Source: Sympetrum striolatum
Lineage: Eukaryota > Arthropoda > Insecta > Odonata > Libellulidae
Direction: 5' to 3'
Length of the DNA stretch: 64,000 bases
NCBI GenBank assembly: GCA_947579665.1
Contig: OX388350.1
Location: forward strand, 29,111,393-29,175,392
Position 1 is the stretch's first letter; each line of letters opens with the position of its first letter. Positions 34,151 to 46,830 of the stretch are shown one piece after another. The notes under the pieces are model-generated. The model ran no database searches, was not told the DNA's origin, and saw only the letters and a list, made by a program, of their open reading frames with translations. The position numbers were made by a program, and so were the translations under genes.

Positions 34151-36540
34151 AGTCCTTGACATGCAGTTTTAGTGATCTGCTTCTATCCAAACTTGAAGAG
34201 AGAGGAGCAAATTCAGTGTATATTAGAATATTACTACTCTACAATATAAGTTATTTTATAGTCATATTTATTATCCTTATCTTTGTACTATTTAGCGAAT
34301 ATTGTGATTGCTATATTGTTTCTAGACCCTGTTTAAATATAGAATGTAACATAACAATAGTGTATTTACCCCTCTAAATTTGGGGGAACGGATACCGGGT
34401 GTCTCTTTCAGAACTGCTCACAGTCGATGCCGGCTTCAATTCATCTCCTCTGGGAAAAGTACCGTTTTTCTGATAATCCTTATCTTGTTTGAATGTTCCG
34501 GACACTTGGATGGCGGCTCTTTTTATCTGTCACCTTTTTTACATCCGGCTTCTTTACCTTCTGTTTTTCCGAACCGATTCCGAGATACGTGACTTTTTGG
34601 TCATTTTACCCCGTACGGTATGAAAAGCGTTTATTTTTGTTAGCAGTGACGACTCAAGATATTTTGCGCACCCCTAATGTTGTTTTTTGTAATGGAAACC
34701 TTTTTTATAAGTAAAAGAAAAGAATTGCATGATGAAATTGAGGCAGTACAATTTTTAGAAGCAATATTTATATGAAGGGTATATGATCAAATATATAGAA
34801 CTGAAATGAAGAGAAAAATCTTCGTTCTGCTGAATAGTTACCCAGATATTTGATCAATATAAAATCTTAGAGAGAATTCCAGGATGAAGGAAGGATTTTC
34901 CTAACCCCCTTTTCCACTGTTTAAGACCGTAAAATACAACATCATTAACTCTTAATACGTTACCTTACTTTGACATGTCTTGAAATAATTGTCTTAATCT
35001 TGTCATCTAATGGCAAAAGAGTAAGGATGGCAATGAACATTTTAACTGACCTAATATTTCCCTCCTAAGTAATGATGCGTCTATCATCAGTCTAAATTCT
35101 TGTCATAATCATCCTGCTACTTTATTCAGATCCTTTATGTGAAAAGAGACTCTTGAACTGCCTTTTATGTCTATACAAACGTAATTTTTGAAAAATCGAT
35201 TTTTTGGACTTACCTCGGGTATGTACCCCCTAAAGTAAACAGGCTTAATTAACAATTTTAGTTGTACTTCGTATGACATAATAATAATATTTTTTATATC
35301 ATTTTAATTTGTGCATTGCAAAGTAGTTATAATATGAGAACCTTTCTTTCTGTTGGAAAACTACCCTAATTATGAATTTGGTTTCCCCAGGTTAATTTGA
35401 AGAATAATAGGATATTAATAACGAGCAAGCAAAAAAAATATGCATTGAAATTCAGTTCTAGCAAAACTGTTCCTCCAAGTCAGGAACTTGAGTTTAAGAC
35501 GTCGTATTTAACGGCTTTACAAATAGAAAAATGTTGTAAAAGATCATCAGATCCCATAACTTTTCATGGAACATTTTTCAAATCTCTGAGAAGCTCTAAC
35601 CTTTTGCGAAACTGGTATGGAAATGCTAAGAAAAAATTTTTGATTTGTGGGGGTGTTAATGAAAAGTTTTGACTATTATGCTTACAGTTACACTTATAGT
35701 GCTAGATGATTACTTATTGATCTACAAATAATAAAGGTGGCATCGTCTGGAGTCTGAGTTTAATTTATTTGACCTTCAAAGGTAAGTGCAAGTATATGTT
35801 TCTTATAAGGATGTACTTCATCGATCTAAGGTTGCAATCTTGTTAATATTAAAAAAAACGTAAGGAAAGATATTTCCTTTGAGAGAAGGATGTGACAGTA
35901 GGTTATATGTATATTTATTACGATTTATCATTTATGGTAGACTAACTGCAAGATTTATTATATTTAATGAACTTTTTGATCAATACTTCTGATACAGCTA
36001 TTTCACAAAGAAATTTTTCAAAAAAGACAGTACTAAAAAAAGAATATTCTTCGCATAAACAAAATTGTAACTAACGATAATTTCTTCCTCTCTACAAATC
36101 GAAGTGTTGATACGTTAAATTGAACTGCAGACCAAAAATATTAAGGATTTGTGTAAATAGTGTACTTTGATAGAATCTTTAAAAACAAAACTTGTAAAAA
36201 TTACTTGACAGTAAAGATTCTTCTATAAAAATATTCTCCTAAGTATCGCTTAGTGTTATTATTGCATATTTTGCTTCAAGTTTCCGTTTATAAAATTAAT
36301 AGTTTTCGTAATATTAGTGTTTAAAAGATTTTAGCAAATCATCCGGGAAAATTTTAAAATTTCTGTTTTGAAAGGTAAATAATATCTTAATTAAATCTTG
36401 AATAAATATCTGGAGTAGCATGCTTTGCCCTAATTTTGGTTTCCACGTGGAAAAAGTGTGGATGGCGCGCTGAAAATTAAAACTCAGATCCCGCTAAAAC
36501 TAAAAACGTTGATAAAAGAAATAATTATTCTATTCAAACA
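34151..36540. other. AT-rich non-coding stretch
   Basis: Plus-strand frames of 70-91 codons at 34156, 34380, 34493 and 35397 show no domains. Nothing specific. Confidence 0.5.
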
Positions 36541-37200
36541 GTCATCTCGATTTTATCTTTCTCACGATGCGTGCAAGAAAGCCGCTTCTTCTCAAGGCCG
36601 CTACCAGCTTTTATATATATTGCCAAATATTATATATTGATTCCTCATCGACAAGGACGGCGAGTAAACGTCTTATTGATAAACTCCCATCATTTCCAAG
36701 TTTTGACGTCCGCACATCAATTTACGTATCGTCAACGCCCTTTAACAACTTCTATGAAGTAGCACTTCCTGCCAAAAGACAAAGATCCCGCTCCGATTAA
36801 AATGGGAAAGTGGCGGGAACTTGAAAGGGAAGAGTCCTTAATCCGGGCATCCGCTAATCGAGCGTGAAATCGCCGGTAAGAAAGAGTCGGCGTCCCTTTG
36901 AAGCGGGCGATAAAAAACCGCCGCCGAGGGGACAAAGGGACAAATTTCGCTATATGGCACCCGAAGTGGCGTTCGCCGCTTATCTGCTTCTTATCCCGCG
37001 AGAATGCGTTTCTGGAGCGGACTCATTCCTATCGGAGGTGCGGCTCCTTTGATGATCCGCCGCTCCCAATGGCGATAAGCGGAAGGAAAGGGGGCGTAAG
37101 GAAAGAGAAGCGATTAATGGTTTCTCCAAAACGATCTTGTGCTGCATTAGTCACCGTAACGAGGCCATCTCGGTGCGAATTAATGCCGCTATGATACCGA
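36541..37200. other. GC-richer patch
   Basis: One of the largest GC-rich segments. Four overlapping plus-strand frames (60-98 codons) and one minus-strand frame cover it, none recognisable; none dominates in length. It contains GCGATAAGCGGAAGG near 37072, a motif with partial resemblance to GGCGATAAGCAAGG near 47121. Candidate regulatory DNA by composition only. Confidence 0.35.
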
Positions 37201-37238
37201 TCATCCAAGGCGAAAATATTTGTCAGCTAATACTCATT

Positions 37239-37532
37239 GCAAGTCACATTGCCTGTTGCTATAATTATTAGTTGCATCATTTATATTTTAAATTTTACGA
37301 TTTATTTTCTTTTTTAAAATTTATTTAGGTTAGTTTTTGCAGTTTTTTTTCAACCCCCCTTCCTGTGTGGATATTTCCTTGTTTTCCCACAAGCCAATCC
37401 TTTCCTTCGTGCTTCTTTCTTTCTACTTTCGTAGACATTCTTACAATTTGCTTTATAAGTATGTACTCATTTAAAACTCACATACGAGGTTATATGCCCC
37501 ACTTGAGCCTCGCCGAGGAAATGGTCAAATAT
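37239..37532 (-). repeat. Dispersed repeat family A, copy 4
   Basis: The reverse complement contains GAAGGGGGGTTGAAAAAAAA, the GTGGGAAAACA-like block, CTCAAGTGGGGC and CCTCGTATGTG in the family A order. It extends further into the A-rich side than copies 1-3, ending at GCAATGTGACTTGC. Confidence 0.7.
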
Positions 37533-37836
37533 CAATATTAATAATCATCAACACGAAGTAACAAGTAGGCTATGGATTATTCTTAGTATTGACTAGATCA
37601 CATTTACTCAACCTGCAAGAAATATGGTTATGGAAAGAAAATATTTCAGGTCGCAGAAAAATACCACAGTGGAAATCTTGGAAAAATGAAAATTATTTTT
37701 GTGTTTTACAGAGGATATACAAACATAAAAATACAAATAAACACTGCATGTGATCGAATAAAAAATTGCAGGCATGTGTAAGTGTGGATTAGATTTGAAA
37801 ATGTAATCTGTGTTGATAAATCTCAAACACGTAGGT
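37533..37836. other. AT-rich spacer
   Basis: Separates two copies of family A. A 79-codon minus-strand frame (37608) has no recognisable features. Confidence 0.5.
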
Positions 37837-37970
37837 GCAAGTCTCATTGCCTGTTGCTACAATATTTAGTTTTATCATTGATGTTTTAAAGTTTATGATT
37901 TATTTTCTCTGGTTAATTTATTTCTATGAGTATTCGCAGTTTTTTCCCTCAAACCCCGTTCCTGTTCTTT
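37837..37970 (-). repeat. Dispersed repeat family A, copy 5 (partial)
   Basis: Repeats the first 130 bases of copy 4: GCAAGTCTCATTGCCTGTTG, TTTATGATTTATTTTCTC, CGCAGTTTTTTCC and CCCGTTCCTGT. The direct spacing from copy 4 is 598 bp. It stops before the GTGGGCC block, so it is truncated. Confidence 0.7.
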
Positions 37971-38229
37971 CTCCTGATCCTGTATTCATACACACGGATG
38001 AGTAATGTTTATCCATAGAACAATTTCATAATTACGCCAGGTGAGCCAAATCCGGCCCGTGAAAATATTTGTGTCCTAAATCAATAATACCCAATAATCG
38101 ATCTTAAATGTAGGGGCTTATTTTTTAAATACTCACGTATGACCCATGGAATCCGGTAAATTACGCCATTTTGGCCGTCAAAAACAGTGTTTTATTGAAG
38201 TAATTCAATTCCGAAAGATGAAATGTGTG
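37971..38229. other. AT-rich spacer
   Basis: Nothing specific seen. Confidence 0.5.
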
Positions 38230-38370
38230 AGAGGACAAAGATGAAATGGGGGAGAGGACAGGGACTACTAAGGAAAGTTGTTAGGAATAAAATGCAAGGG
38301 AAAAGAGAAAGGAAATCAAATGCAGAAGATGCTGAATTATTTAGAGGGTGAGGTAAGTTACTAAGAAATA
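38230..38370 (+). pseudogene. LINE C-terminal fragment, frameshifted
   Basis: One plus-strand frame encodes GLLRKVVRNKMQGKRE; the next frame continues with GNQMQKMLNYLEGEVSY before a stop. Together they fit a block common near the end of insect LINE proteins (usual form L-L-x-x-V-x-x-x-K-x-x-G-K-R-x-R-G-R, then M-L-x-x-L). A frameshift and a stop in so short a span show decay. Confidence 0.55.
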
Positions 38371-40107
38371 AAAACTTGCATTGGTAATATTAAGACATAT
38401 AAACCTAAGTATGGTTTAAAACGAATTACTCTTATTTTCTCAGATTCGTGCTTTTCATAATTTTTAATTATATTTGGGCTAGAAAAAAATTATCTTCGAG
38501 AATATATCTTTGATTGTTGCCTTTCATTCTCAACTTTAGTATAACCAATTATTGTAAACAATTACCAATTACAGAACTCATTGCGAACCACATAACGCTC
38601 GTGGACAGTACTTTTTACAGGCCTTTGCAAGATAATGTATCCGGCGCTTTCCGGAAGGAATACAATTTTGATATTTAATCAAAATTTCTGACACTTTCGC
38701 CTGCGCTTTTGAACTCAGAACAAATTACATATATATTTCCGAAGCAGTCCTTCCGTTTTCATATTGTCATGCGAAAATGATAAAGCGGCAAGAAAAACAA
38801 AATAATGTTACTACTACGGAAGGTTTTTGGGAGGTTTCCATCTTGCCTTTGGGCGAATTCATGCCATTTAAGTAAGGCTCACTTTAGGATTTGTTATCCG
38901 TCTATATGATCAAATCATAACATTTTAAATCAAATAAGGCAAGAAATTTTCCGTGCCCTGACGTCATCTATCTTAGCTATCGAATGCTGAGGTGTAACGG
39001 TAAGAAAGCCTTTGGTGAGGGCTTGGTTCCGCCGGACCTTCCATTTCCTCTGCATTGACGCCCTTTCTCCTTCTATTGTCCGTCGTGGAGATGGTCAAGC
39101 GCATCACACGAAACCAATCCCTTCGAAAGCTTTTTCACTTGACCACTTTCGGGTTCTCTATTGCTTACGTTTTTGTTGCGCCAAATAGCGGAACGTGAAT
39201 ATTTACGGGGCCTTTGAGATTGCTGGCGTAGAGGGCCCGTAACATTGAAACTCCCTTCAGAACAAATTGGAAATGTTCCAACAAACAGAAAATCACCATA
39301 AGTTAAAATGATATATTGGAATATAAGATGTAAATAAGTAAAAAAAGCAATCCTTGGGCTTCTTTCTAGACTCAATATCATTCCTGACATGTTTTCCTTA
39401 ATGCTTTGTCGTTTCTTAAGGTAATTGAAAGAATAAAACCTGATAGATGATACTTCAATAAGACTCACATACACAAAGAATGGAATTTTCTCACGAAAAG
39501 AGTGAAGTTGAATTGCTCAGTATAAATGAATATTCTATGGCGACATACAGTCTTCAACTGCCGATAAATCTCCGTCTAAATATTTCGTTTGTTTGACAGA
39601 CTCTTTTGTTTGACATTTTGGATTAGAATTTGACAAAACACTGAATGAATATGAAGGTGATGTAAAATGAGAGCGATATGTGCTATGAAAATAGACTATG
39701 GCCTTTATTCGTTTTATTGAGATAATATTGTTCCAACGAAGAAATGATAAATATCTTTTCTACTCATATGTGACATATATATTATCTAGAATTCAATGAT
39801 TTTCGCAGAAAGATTAAAATGAAGATCACTCGGTGCTTCTTGTGTTGAATTCTTCATAAGCATGTGGCTATCTCCTTCTTAATAATTATTTTGAAATATC
39901 GGCGAATAAATTAATACTTTAAGATCCTAATCAATGGCTCAAATGATCTAATTTTGGTAATCTAGTGCCCAATTAAAATTTTTCCAAATTGGATTGATGC
40001 TTTACTTCCTGAAATATTCATCTACGATTAAGTGTCTTAGTGAAAGAGTTTGCCTTGTTACTTTGTGAAGTTATTTATTAAAAATAGGTCTACCTCTATT
40101 TACTCTA
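38371..40107. other. AT-rich stretch with a GC-richer patch
   Basis: A GC-richer segment at about 38990-39260 lies at one end of a 133-codon minus-strand frame (39073-39474) whose product I do not recognise. Otherwise nothing. Confidence 0.45.
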
Positions 40108-40600
40108 ATGACTTTATACATTATACTTACCTTGGTCAGACCCCTTCTGGAATATGCGGCAAGTATATGGAATCCGGCGGATGAAACGTGTACTCGCGAA
40201 CTCGAGAAAGTGCAGCTTAAAGTGGTTCGTTTTGTTAAGAAATGCTACGATAAAAAAGCAAGCGTTACAAAAATGTTCTCAGACGTAGGTTGGGAATCCT
40301 TGAAAGAAAGGATATTGGAAGCTAGGCTGCGATTGCTTAATAAATTCAGGGAAACTACATTTTCGGAAGATACAATCGGTATCATGCAACCCCCCTGTTA
40401 CCTCGGTCGATCCGATAATTACCGTAAGTTAAGAGAAATAGATGCTAGGACGAATCGTTTTAAAAATTCATTTTTTCCGCGAACGATGCGCGAAAATAAC
40501 CGATTAAGGAAGTAGTTTAGATTTAACTGGTGTTCACACCTACTGCCACACGCCGAAAGGCGGCTTGTAGGGTATTAATGCAGATGTAGATGTACTTCTT
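40108..40600 (+). pseudogene. LINE 3' end (C-terminal region plus 3' tail)
   Basis: A 135-codon frame encodes LVRPLLEYAASIWNPADE, then ELEKVQLKVVRFVKKCYD, DVGWESLKERILEARL and SFFPRTMRENNRL. This is the region after the reverse-transcriptase core of CR1-like non-LTR retrotransposons (V-R-P-x-L-E-Y-A, E-x-V-Q-R-x-A-x-R-F-V, S-F-F-P-R-T). The start is only the first ATG; the true product began further 5', so this copy is 5'-truncated. After the stop come CCACACGCCGAAAGGCGGCT and GTAGATGTAC, a LINE 3' tail. The tail differs from that at 26611 and 55841, so it is a second family. The frame is intact to its stop, suggesting a fairly young copy. Confidence 0.85.
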
Positions 40601-41034
40601 TCATAGTTTTTGGATAAAAAATATTCAGAAAAGTTATTGTGTTTCATATTTGTGTAGTAAATGTGGACGCCATTGAGTACGTGCTCCCTCGCATGCTGGT
40701 CAGAACACTCCGTTATATAGGGTTAGACAACACCTCTACGTATACCTGCATCGCTCATTTTATAGTTTCCATCCTCATATATCTTCTTTTGCCTCAGACG
40801 CAACTAGTAACTGAAAATAGGTCCATCCCAATACTTGAATTACAACTGATGTCGCTAGTTTAAACTAGAGTTTATACCAAGTCGCATAAAATTAACTTGT
40901 CCCTGTCATTTCAAACGAAAAAAACTATTCTCCAAACTTAGTTGAGATTTCGGTGACTCATTTCACTCTTTCTATGAATTTAAATATTTCTTGAATTAAA
41001 ATCTAATCTATTTTACTATCCTACTGCTCTACTG
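40601..41034. other. AT-rich non-coding stretch
   Basis: A 74-codon frame at 40639 has no recognisable features. Confidence 0.5.
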
Positions 41035-41180
41035 CTTTTCTTACATTCTCTTTCTTCTCCTAATATATACTTGCATCCAGGTATGATCTTTATATTTTAT
41101 GATTTCTTCAATCCAACTCTCTCTGCCTCTCAGTTTTTAATTCCCATAACTTTGCTGGTTCGTCTTTCTGGTGTTTTTCT
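41035..41180 (-). pseudogene. LINE C-terminal fragment
   Basis: On the minus strand it encodes GRESWIEEIIKYKDHTWMQ followed by an R/K-rich segment and a stop. The G-R-x-x-W-x-(D/E)-(D/E)-I-(I/V)-K-(Y/F)...T-W-M pattern is usual at the end of one group of insect LINE open frames. No other part of the element was found nearby. Confidence 0.55.
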
Positions 41181-43509
41181 TAACTGAATGTATTTTACCA
41201 GTGAACTTAAGATGTCAGATTCATTTTGCCTTTACAAAGACCATTGCCTTTTCATAATTTCTTATGTTTATACCATAATCCGCTTATTTTAAAGCATATG
41301 CTCAAGTACTTACAATTTATATCCAATATAAAAAAGGAATATACCCGACTGCGTATACGTTACAGGGTTAATGATATATACTGGTGTATTTTCACTTTAT
41401 ATTACGAAGTGTTGAGACCTTTACCAGGTAAAAATCTCTTCTTTTTTAGAATTTAATTTTTTTCTCCCTAAATCTTCTGTTAACTTTGAAATAAGTTCAT
41501 TTTACTGTTTGTATGACTCATTTTATATTTCAAATTTAATTTAATTCCTTGCTTATATTATATTTCTTTACTTTACTCTATGCAAAGGTTTGTACTTTTG
41601 AAAATAAGTTTCATCTTTCCGTTTAATTCTATATCGTATAATATATGCTTGTAATATGTAAGAGAGCATATCCAAAGTTTATTAATATGATGATAGTGTC
41701 ACATCTTAGCCCCAATCCCCTAAAAAAGTATTTAGTGTGTTTTTTTGCATAGACTGATAAACAAATACCGAGACTGTCGTATGAATTTCTCGTTTGAGAA
41801 CTAAAAAATAAAACTAAGACTGAAAGTCCCATGTAGAATTTCGAGTAATTAAGCAATCCTTTACGAAGGAGGTGGATCTCAAAGGAAGCGTATCAGAATC
41901 TAATCGCGGCAAATATGTGCACATCTTGAGAGTAATCAATTTGAGAAATCTCGAAGTAAAAGAGCTTCCGTTTGCACTTTCTCGTGCCAACACTTTTTCT
42001 TCGAAGCTGCGGGTAAACAATCTTCAAAAGCGATCCACTGATACTGTATCTAATGTCCACTATCGGACTTCTTCCTTTGAACACATATTTTCTCTTTCGC
42101 TTTGCGTCATCCGACAAAACGTCCATCAATGTCTCTCGCCGCGTCACTGCCTTGATGGGGAAATATACCGCGTACAACAGGGGTATTGACGTCTGTGTCC
42201 ATCTTTAATGCAGTTCATGCTACCATAGACTAAGCTTACTCTGTGCTTCTGCTCATCCTTCGTAGTGAATACGAAACAAATATAAGAATTTTGCTATGAA
42301 TGAATTGGTAGTATTTTATCATCGAATTTTTAATGGATCTTTTGCGAAGATATTCAGGTGTATGAAGTTAATTAATATGATAATAAATATTTATTTATAA
42401 ACATCAACATAAAGCCCGAAGCGAATTACTGCTGATTATTAACAATAATAATAAAGAAAAATATCAATAAAAACGTGAAATATACGTCTTTATGCAGGCG
42501 AGATTGATTTTAAAAGTCTCTTCTTCCATCTTACCCATCCTCATAGATTTTACAGTTACTACTAAATTAAAGAGATGATATGACAAAAAAATAAAATAAT
42601 AGAGGATACTACGTATAGGGAGAAAGTAAAAATATATAATTACACAATCAATAAGAACATATGTATGACACATCGATAGATATAGTCACGTTAACTTTAA
42701 AATTTGTGTTACCAATGTGCAAAACAATATAAAGTAAAAAATATTAAATGTAAAAATGCGCATACATTCGCAAATATACATTGATTAGGATACAATAATA
42801 CAATACAATACAATCCAAAATATACAGATGTATACATAAACATGCATACATATAAAAACAAGATCTATGCCATACATGCAGTATATAGTCAAAGCTTTGT
42901 ATATAAGCGCATACCGCAGTATTTTTTCCTTTTTATATTTTCTGTGATGAATTGGCCTATGTCCTATGATCATTATTATAGTTCATTTTTCAAAATGTGG
43001 TCTTACTAAATGTAGTCTGAAAATGAAAAAAAGGGCTACCCATTCTTGGTCCAATAATGCATACGTTCAAATAAAATGTATATAAGAAGAAATAACAAGT
43101 CTCTATCTCACCCTGAAATATAGTCGTATTATATACACTGCAAGTACAATTTCATTTGGTGGCAGCCCCAAGCATTGTCTATGAACAAGGTAAGTCATAC
43201 TTATATTCTAATAATAAAATATACATACACATGGACATTTTTAAACAGACATTTCCCCGGTACTCCCACCAAAATATATCCTCTAAACACAAAAACCACA
43301 TTTCACTGTTTACGGTGTTACTTTTTATGCCAAAATACAACATTTTCCTTTTCACATCGTCACGTTTAAATTTATCCAAATAGTGCAAAAAATAACAATA
43401 TATAACCCGTTTAATTACATGAACTAAAGATTCTAGAATGGAAAGAATCTAAGAAAGAATTGTACATACTTTTACCACAAGTTTTATTTTTTACAAATAA
43501 CAGTAACAC
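41181..43509. other. AT-rich non-coding stretch
   Basis: Contains a short (AATAC)n-like run at about 42790-42815 and pairs of opposing frames at 41872 (+) and 41893 (-) of about 100 codons each, neither recognisable. Nothing else noted. Confidence 0.5.
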
Positions 43510-43546
43510 GACCGGTTTCTACGATTGATTGTCATCTTCTGGTGAA
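43510..43546 (-). other. ACCGGTTTC...TCATCTTCTGG motif
   Basis: The reverse complement reads CCAGAAGATGAC, spacer, GTAGAAACCGGTCG. It shares the GAAGATGA...GAAAC.GGT pattern with 14963-15002. I recall similar motifs from arthropod repeats, but cannot name the element. Confidence 0.35.
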
Positions 43547-43860
43547 GAAACTATAAATTCAAACCCTTTAATGAGTTCATTTACTAAAGATTCTACTTTA
43601 GAACTCATTTCTTTTTTTCGGCAAGGGTTTAAAGACCTCTTCAGGCAACATACCCATTCTTTGACCCCTCTGTTTAAAAAAAATAATACTTGGCGATGTC
43701 AGTTCTTTGTTTTCTCTTCTTTAATTTCTGCTTGTGATCCCCACGTGTAATATAATCCGGTCCCTCTATTCTGCTTTTCAACTTTATCCATGCTTCTCTT
43801 CCGTTTCTATCCTAAATGATGCCTAAGAGTCGATTTACTCTCCGCCTTTTTTCTTACGTT
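43547..43860. other. Non-coding stretch
   Basis: A 73-codon frame at 43529 has no recognisable domain. Nothing else. Confidence 0.45.
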
Positions 43861-44480
43861 TCCCAACCGAGAATCTCTAGCATTTTCGTAACGCTATCAA
43901 ACTTCCAACGTTCTTTATGAATGAGATATAAGCTCTTTGACTAACGGCTGCTTTGTACTGTTTTGTAAACGGTAAATATCTAGGAACGGAGCAAAGCAGA
44001 GTTTGATGATTTTCCACATACGCCTCCGCCAATATCTGATCACACGCCCTTAAACATTTCCAATTAGTGGACTCAAAAGAGTCGAAAATCGAAAGATCGC
44101 AATCTGGAATTGCTTTCCGCTCCAACACCCGGCCCAAGAGATCGCCGTTTTTGTCCTCATCACAATTCAATCCCTGCATTTCGGGTCGCCAAAGCCGGCG
44201 CTTGGCGATTATGCGATAATAAATCGATTGCGCATTGTCGGAGGGTGCTGCCGTGTGCGCCAGGTGGCGGATGGAAGCGGCTCTGGTGGGCGTGACCCGG
44301 GACCCCCGCCGGGAGTCAAAGGGGGAGCTGCAAGGGCGAAGGGGGAATGCCCGAATCTGCATGGCAAAGTATTGGAAGCGATAACCACTTTTTGCCGTCG
44401 CTTTTCGTGAAATGCTGGCGGGAGTATGACGTACCATATCCGAGGAGAAGGGTGCCCTGGGAGAGATAGAGTGGGTGGCA
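43861..44480. other. GC-richer patch with a 186-codon open frame
   Basis: The minus strand is open for 186 codons (43877-44437). The product has no recognisable family, signal peptide or membrane segment, and three other frames of 60-90 codons overlap it on both strands. I read this as a stop-poor GC patch and not a gene, though an unannotated exon cannot be excluded. Confidence 0.35.
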
Positions 44481-45524
44481 TATATGTAGAAGGAAGGGAG
44501 GGAAGTTTTCTATGAATCTCTGAGTGAATTGAATAGATGCAAGTTGAGATATAGCTTATGATGTGGTAGAAGAGATTGTAACAAAGGGATATTTTGGAGG
44601 GAAGGGAAACAAAAATTTATTATGAATCTTTGGGTATTATAATGGCCGAATAGAATGGATTCAAAGAAAGATATAGCTTATAAAGTGATAGTAGAGATTT
44701 TAATGAAGTATTAACTCTACTTACGAGGACGCCTCGTTCTGGAATAGTGAGTACGAAAAACGATAAAGTTAAAAAGTGGATATTCACTACCTCTAGGGTG
44801 AAGTATCCAGGACAAATGTAGGTTCCAGTCATTTTCGTAGTAAAAGATACTAAAATATTTACTTGAAAGGCGCTGGATTACTTAGAAACTCAATTTGATT
44901 GGTTTGTTAAACTTTAGATTACAAAGGTATCTCTTACAATATTATGATGAGGCATACATTCGTTTCCTATCCGACTATGTATCTCTTGGTTCATATCATG
45001 TTTATAATCGCTTCAAAGAGTTTCATTAGGAGTAAGAGCTTCAATAGTTTAATTAGATACGGAAATGTTTCATGAAAAGGAATTATATGGCAGATGAAAA
45101 ATACTTTGAATCGTTACTTTGGGTACTCCGAAGTTTCGTTGGTACTCTCTGAGAAACAAAGATAGGTTATTTAAGCCAGGAAGAATACTGAAAAGCCAGT
45201 ATATCTGGATACGAGATTCCGGGATCATTTTTGTTTGTCAAACGGAAAGTAATTTCTCAAGGGATCCCTTACAATAAAATGCATAAACTACGCAACATTC
45301 TGTAGGATTGTTATTTTAAGAAATTTTTCAAGATTTAGTTGTATAGAATCAGTGTTACATCTCAATTTTATCTTTATCACTCAAGAATTTGGGTCACATA
45401 TCTTTAATCATATGCCGAGATTATTTACTCTAATGTCCTTATACTTCAGCTGTAGCTGTAATAAACAATTTAAATTAATAATCCTTCGGAGTTCTCTCTA
45501 AAGTTCTGTTTGTGGACGTAATAT
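44481..45524. other. AT-rich non-coding stretch
   Basis: A local duplication-like similarity exists between about 44505-44590 and 44620-44700 (GAATCT, TATAGCTTAT and TAGAGATT blocks). Otherwise nothing. Confidence 0.4.
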
Positions 45525-45626
45525 AAAAATCGAAGAAGATATTTACTTTCCACAGAAATTTATTCGTATATTCATATTTATTGAATTTCTGTGGAAAGTA
45601 AACATCTAATTTTTTCTTCGATTTTA
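45525..45626. repeat. Imperfect hairpin (inverted repeat)
   Basis: TTTACTTTCCACAGAAATT is repeated in inverted form after a loop of about 25 bases, and both arms end outside in AAAATCGAAGAA or its complement. The right arm carries about 10 extra bases relative to the left. No target duplication was found. Could be a small MITE. Confidence 0.7.
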
Positions 45627-46830
45627 AAAATGATTTTCTACCACATTTCACTTAGTACTTTTAATTTTGACATATTATAGGTATCGGTTTTTGTGTGCGA
45701 ATCACTTGGAAGTGGTATCTCATCGTATCTACATTTAAAAACACAAAGGTGAAATTCCCAACGACTTTTCTTACAAGCGAATAATTTTGGATAATAAAGT
45801 TTTATACACTACATCACGAGTACATACATAAATGTGTTTTGAATCCTTATGGAAGAGCAACTATCCCTTTGTCATTTCTTGAATCTGCCCCTGGCAATAA
45901 ATGTGGAGAAAATAGAAACAAGAGTAATTAATAAGAGGATTATGATGTTCAAAATGAGCAGCCATGGGGAAGCGATACTTTGTACTTAATGTGCGGCAAT
46001 ACAAAGAACACGAGGCACTATCGAAATAGCTTTATGCGTTCAGGAAATGAGAAGCTGTTTATCAGAGACTGCTTCATATTGCGCAAATCTAATGTGTGCT
46101 CCGAAAGTTTAAAGTCGCTTTGAAATCCGTCATTATCCTTCAGAAGGACTCTTTGAATGCTCTTTTCGATATCTTTGAAAAGATTTTATTTTTCGCACGC
46201 CGCCGTCCATACATTTTCTTCGCATTTTCGTAAGTCATAGTTATATTTGAAAAAGGAGGGCGCCAACGTTTACGTCTTTACGTTTGATACAACGTTTTAG
46301 CCAAGATTTATTGTGGTGAAAACGGAGTTTTCAAGTTTAGAATAAAACTGGGAATTCTTCAGTTTTTGTCTATAATTTCATTTTCTTGGTCCTCATTTTC
46401 TCTAAAATAATACCAAAGCGACCAAAATGTTTTGTCGTGCAGATAAAAGGCACAAATATTTTATGTTACATAATATTGGATGGTTAACCTATACAATTTG
46501 GTAAACAATACTATGTATACCATCTGTTAAGAAATTTGAAAGATAGCTTCAAACCTGGGATCGAATCTTGAACAGTTGCAATATTTACATAGGCTAACAG
46601 GGTATTTACGTAGATGTAGATACTTTGAGGAATTTTAGCCACCTTACTTTCATATCATTTCTATTTGTGGGTAGTATATATAATAGTAACAGGCTGTCTG
46701 CCTCTTGTTTTTCAGGCCACTTTATTTCATATGCTATGAAACTGCAATAATAATTTTCTCCGTCTTTTATCCTCAGTCTTTTCTTTAATTATTGTCATTC
46801 TCAGTTGGTCAAGGGTGAAGAAACAAGAGG
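45627..46830. other. AT-rich stretch with a possible retroelement tail
   Basis: Near 46555-46620 a GGGATCGAATCTTGA string (box-B-like) is followed by GGGTATTTACGTAGATGTAG, similar to the tail of the LINE at 40108. Too decayed to delimit. Confidence 0.35.
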
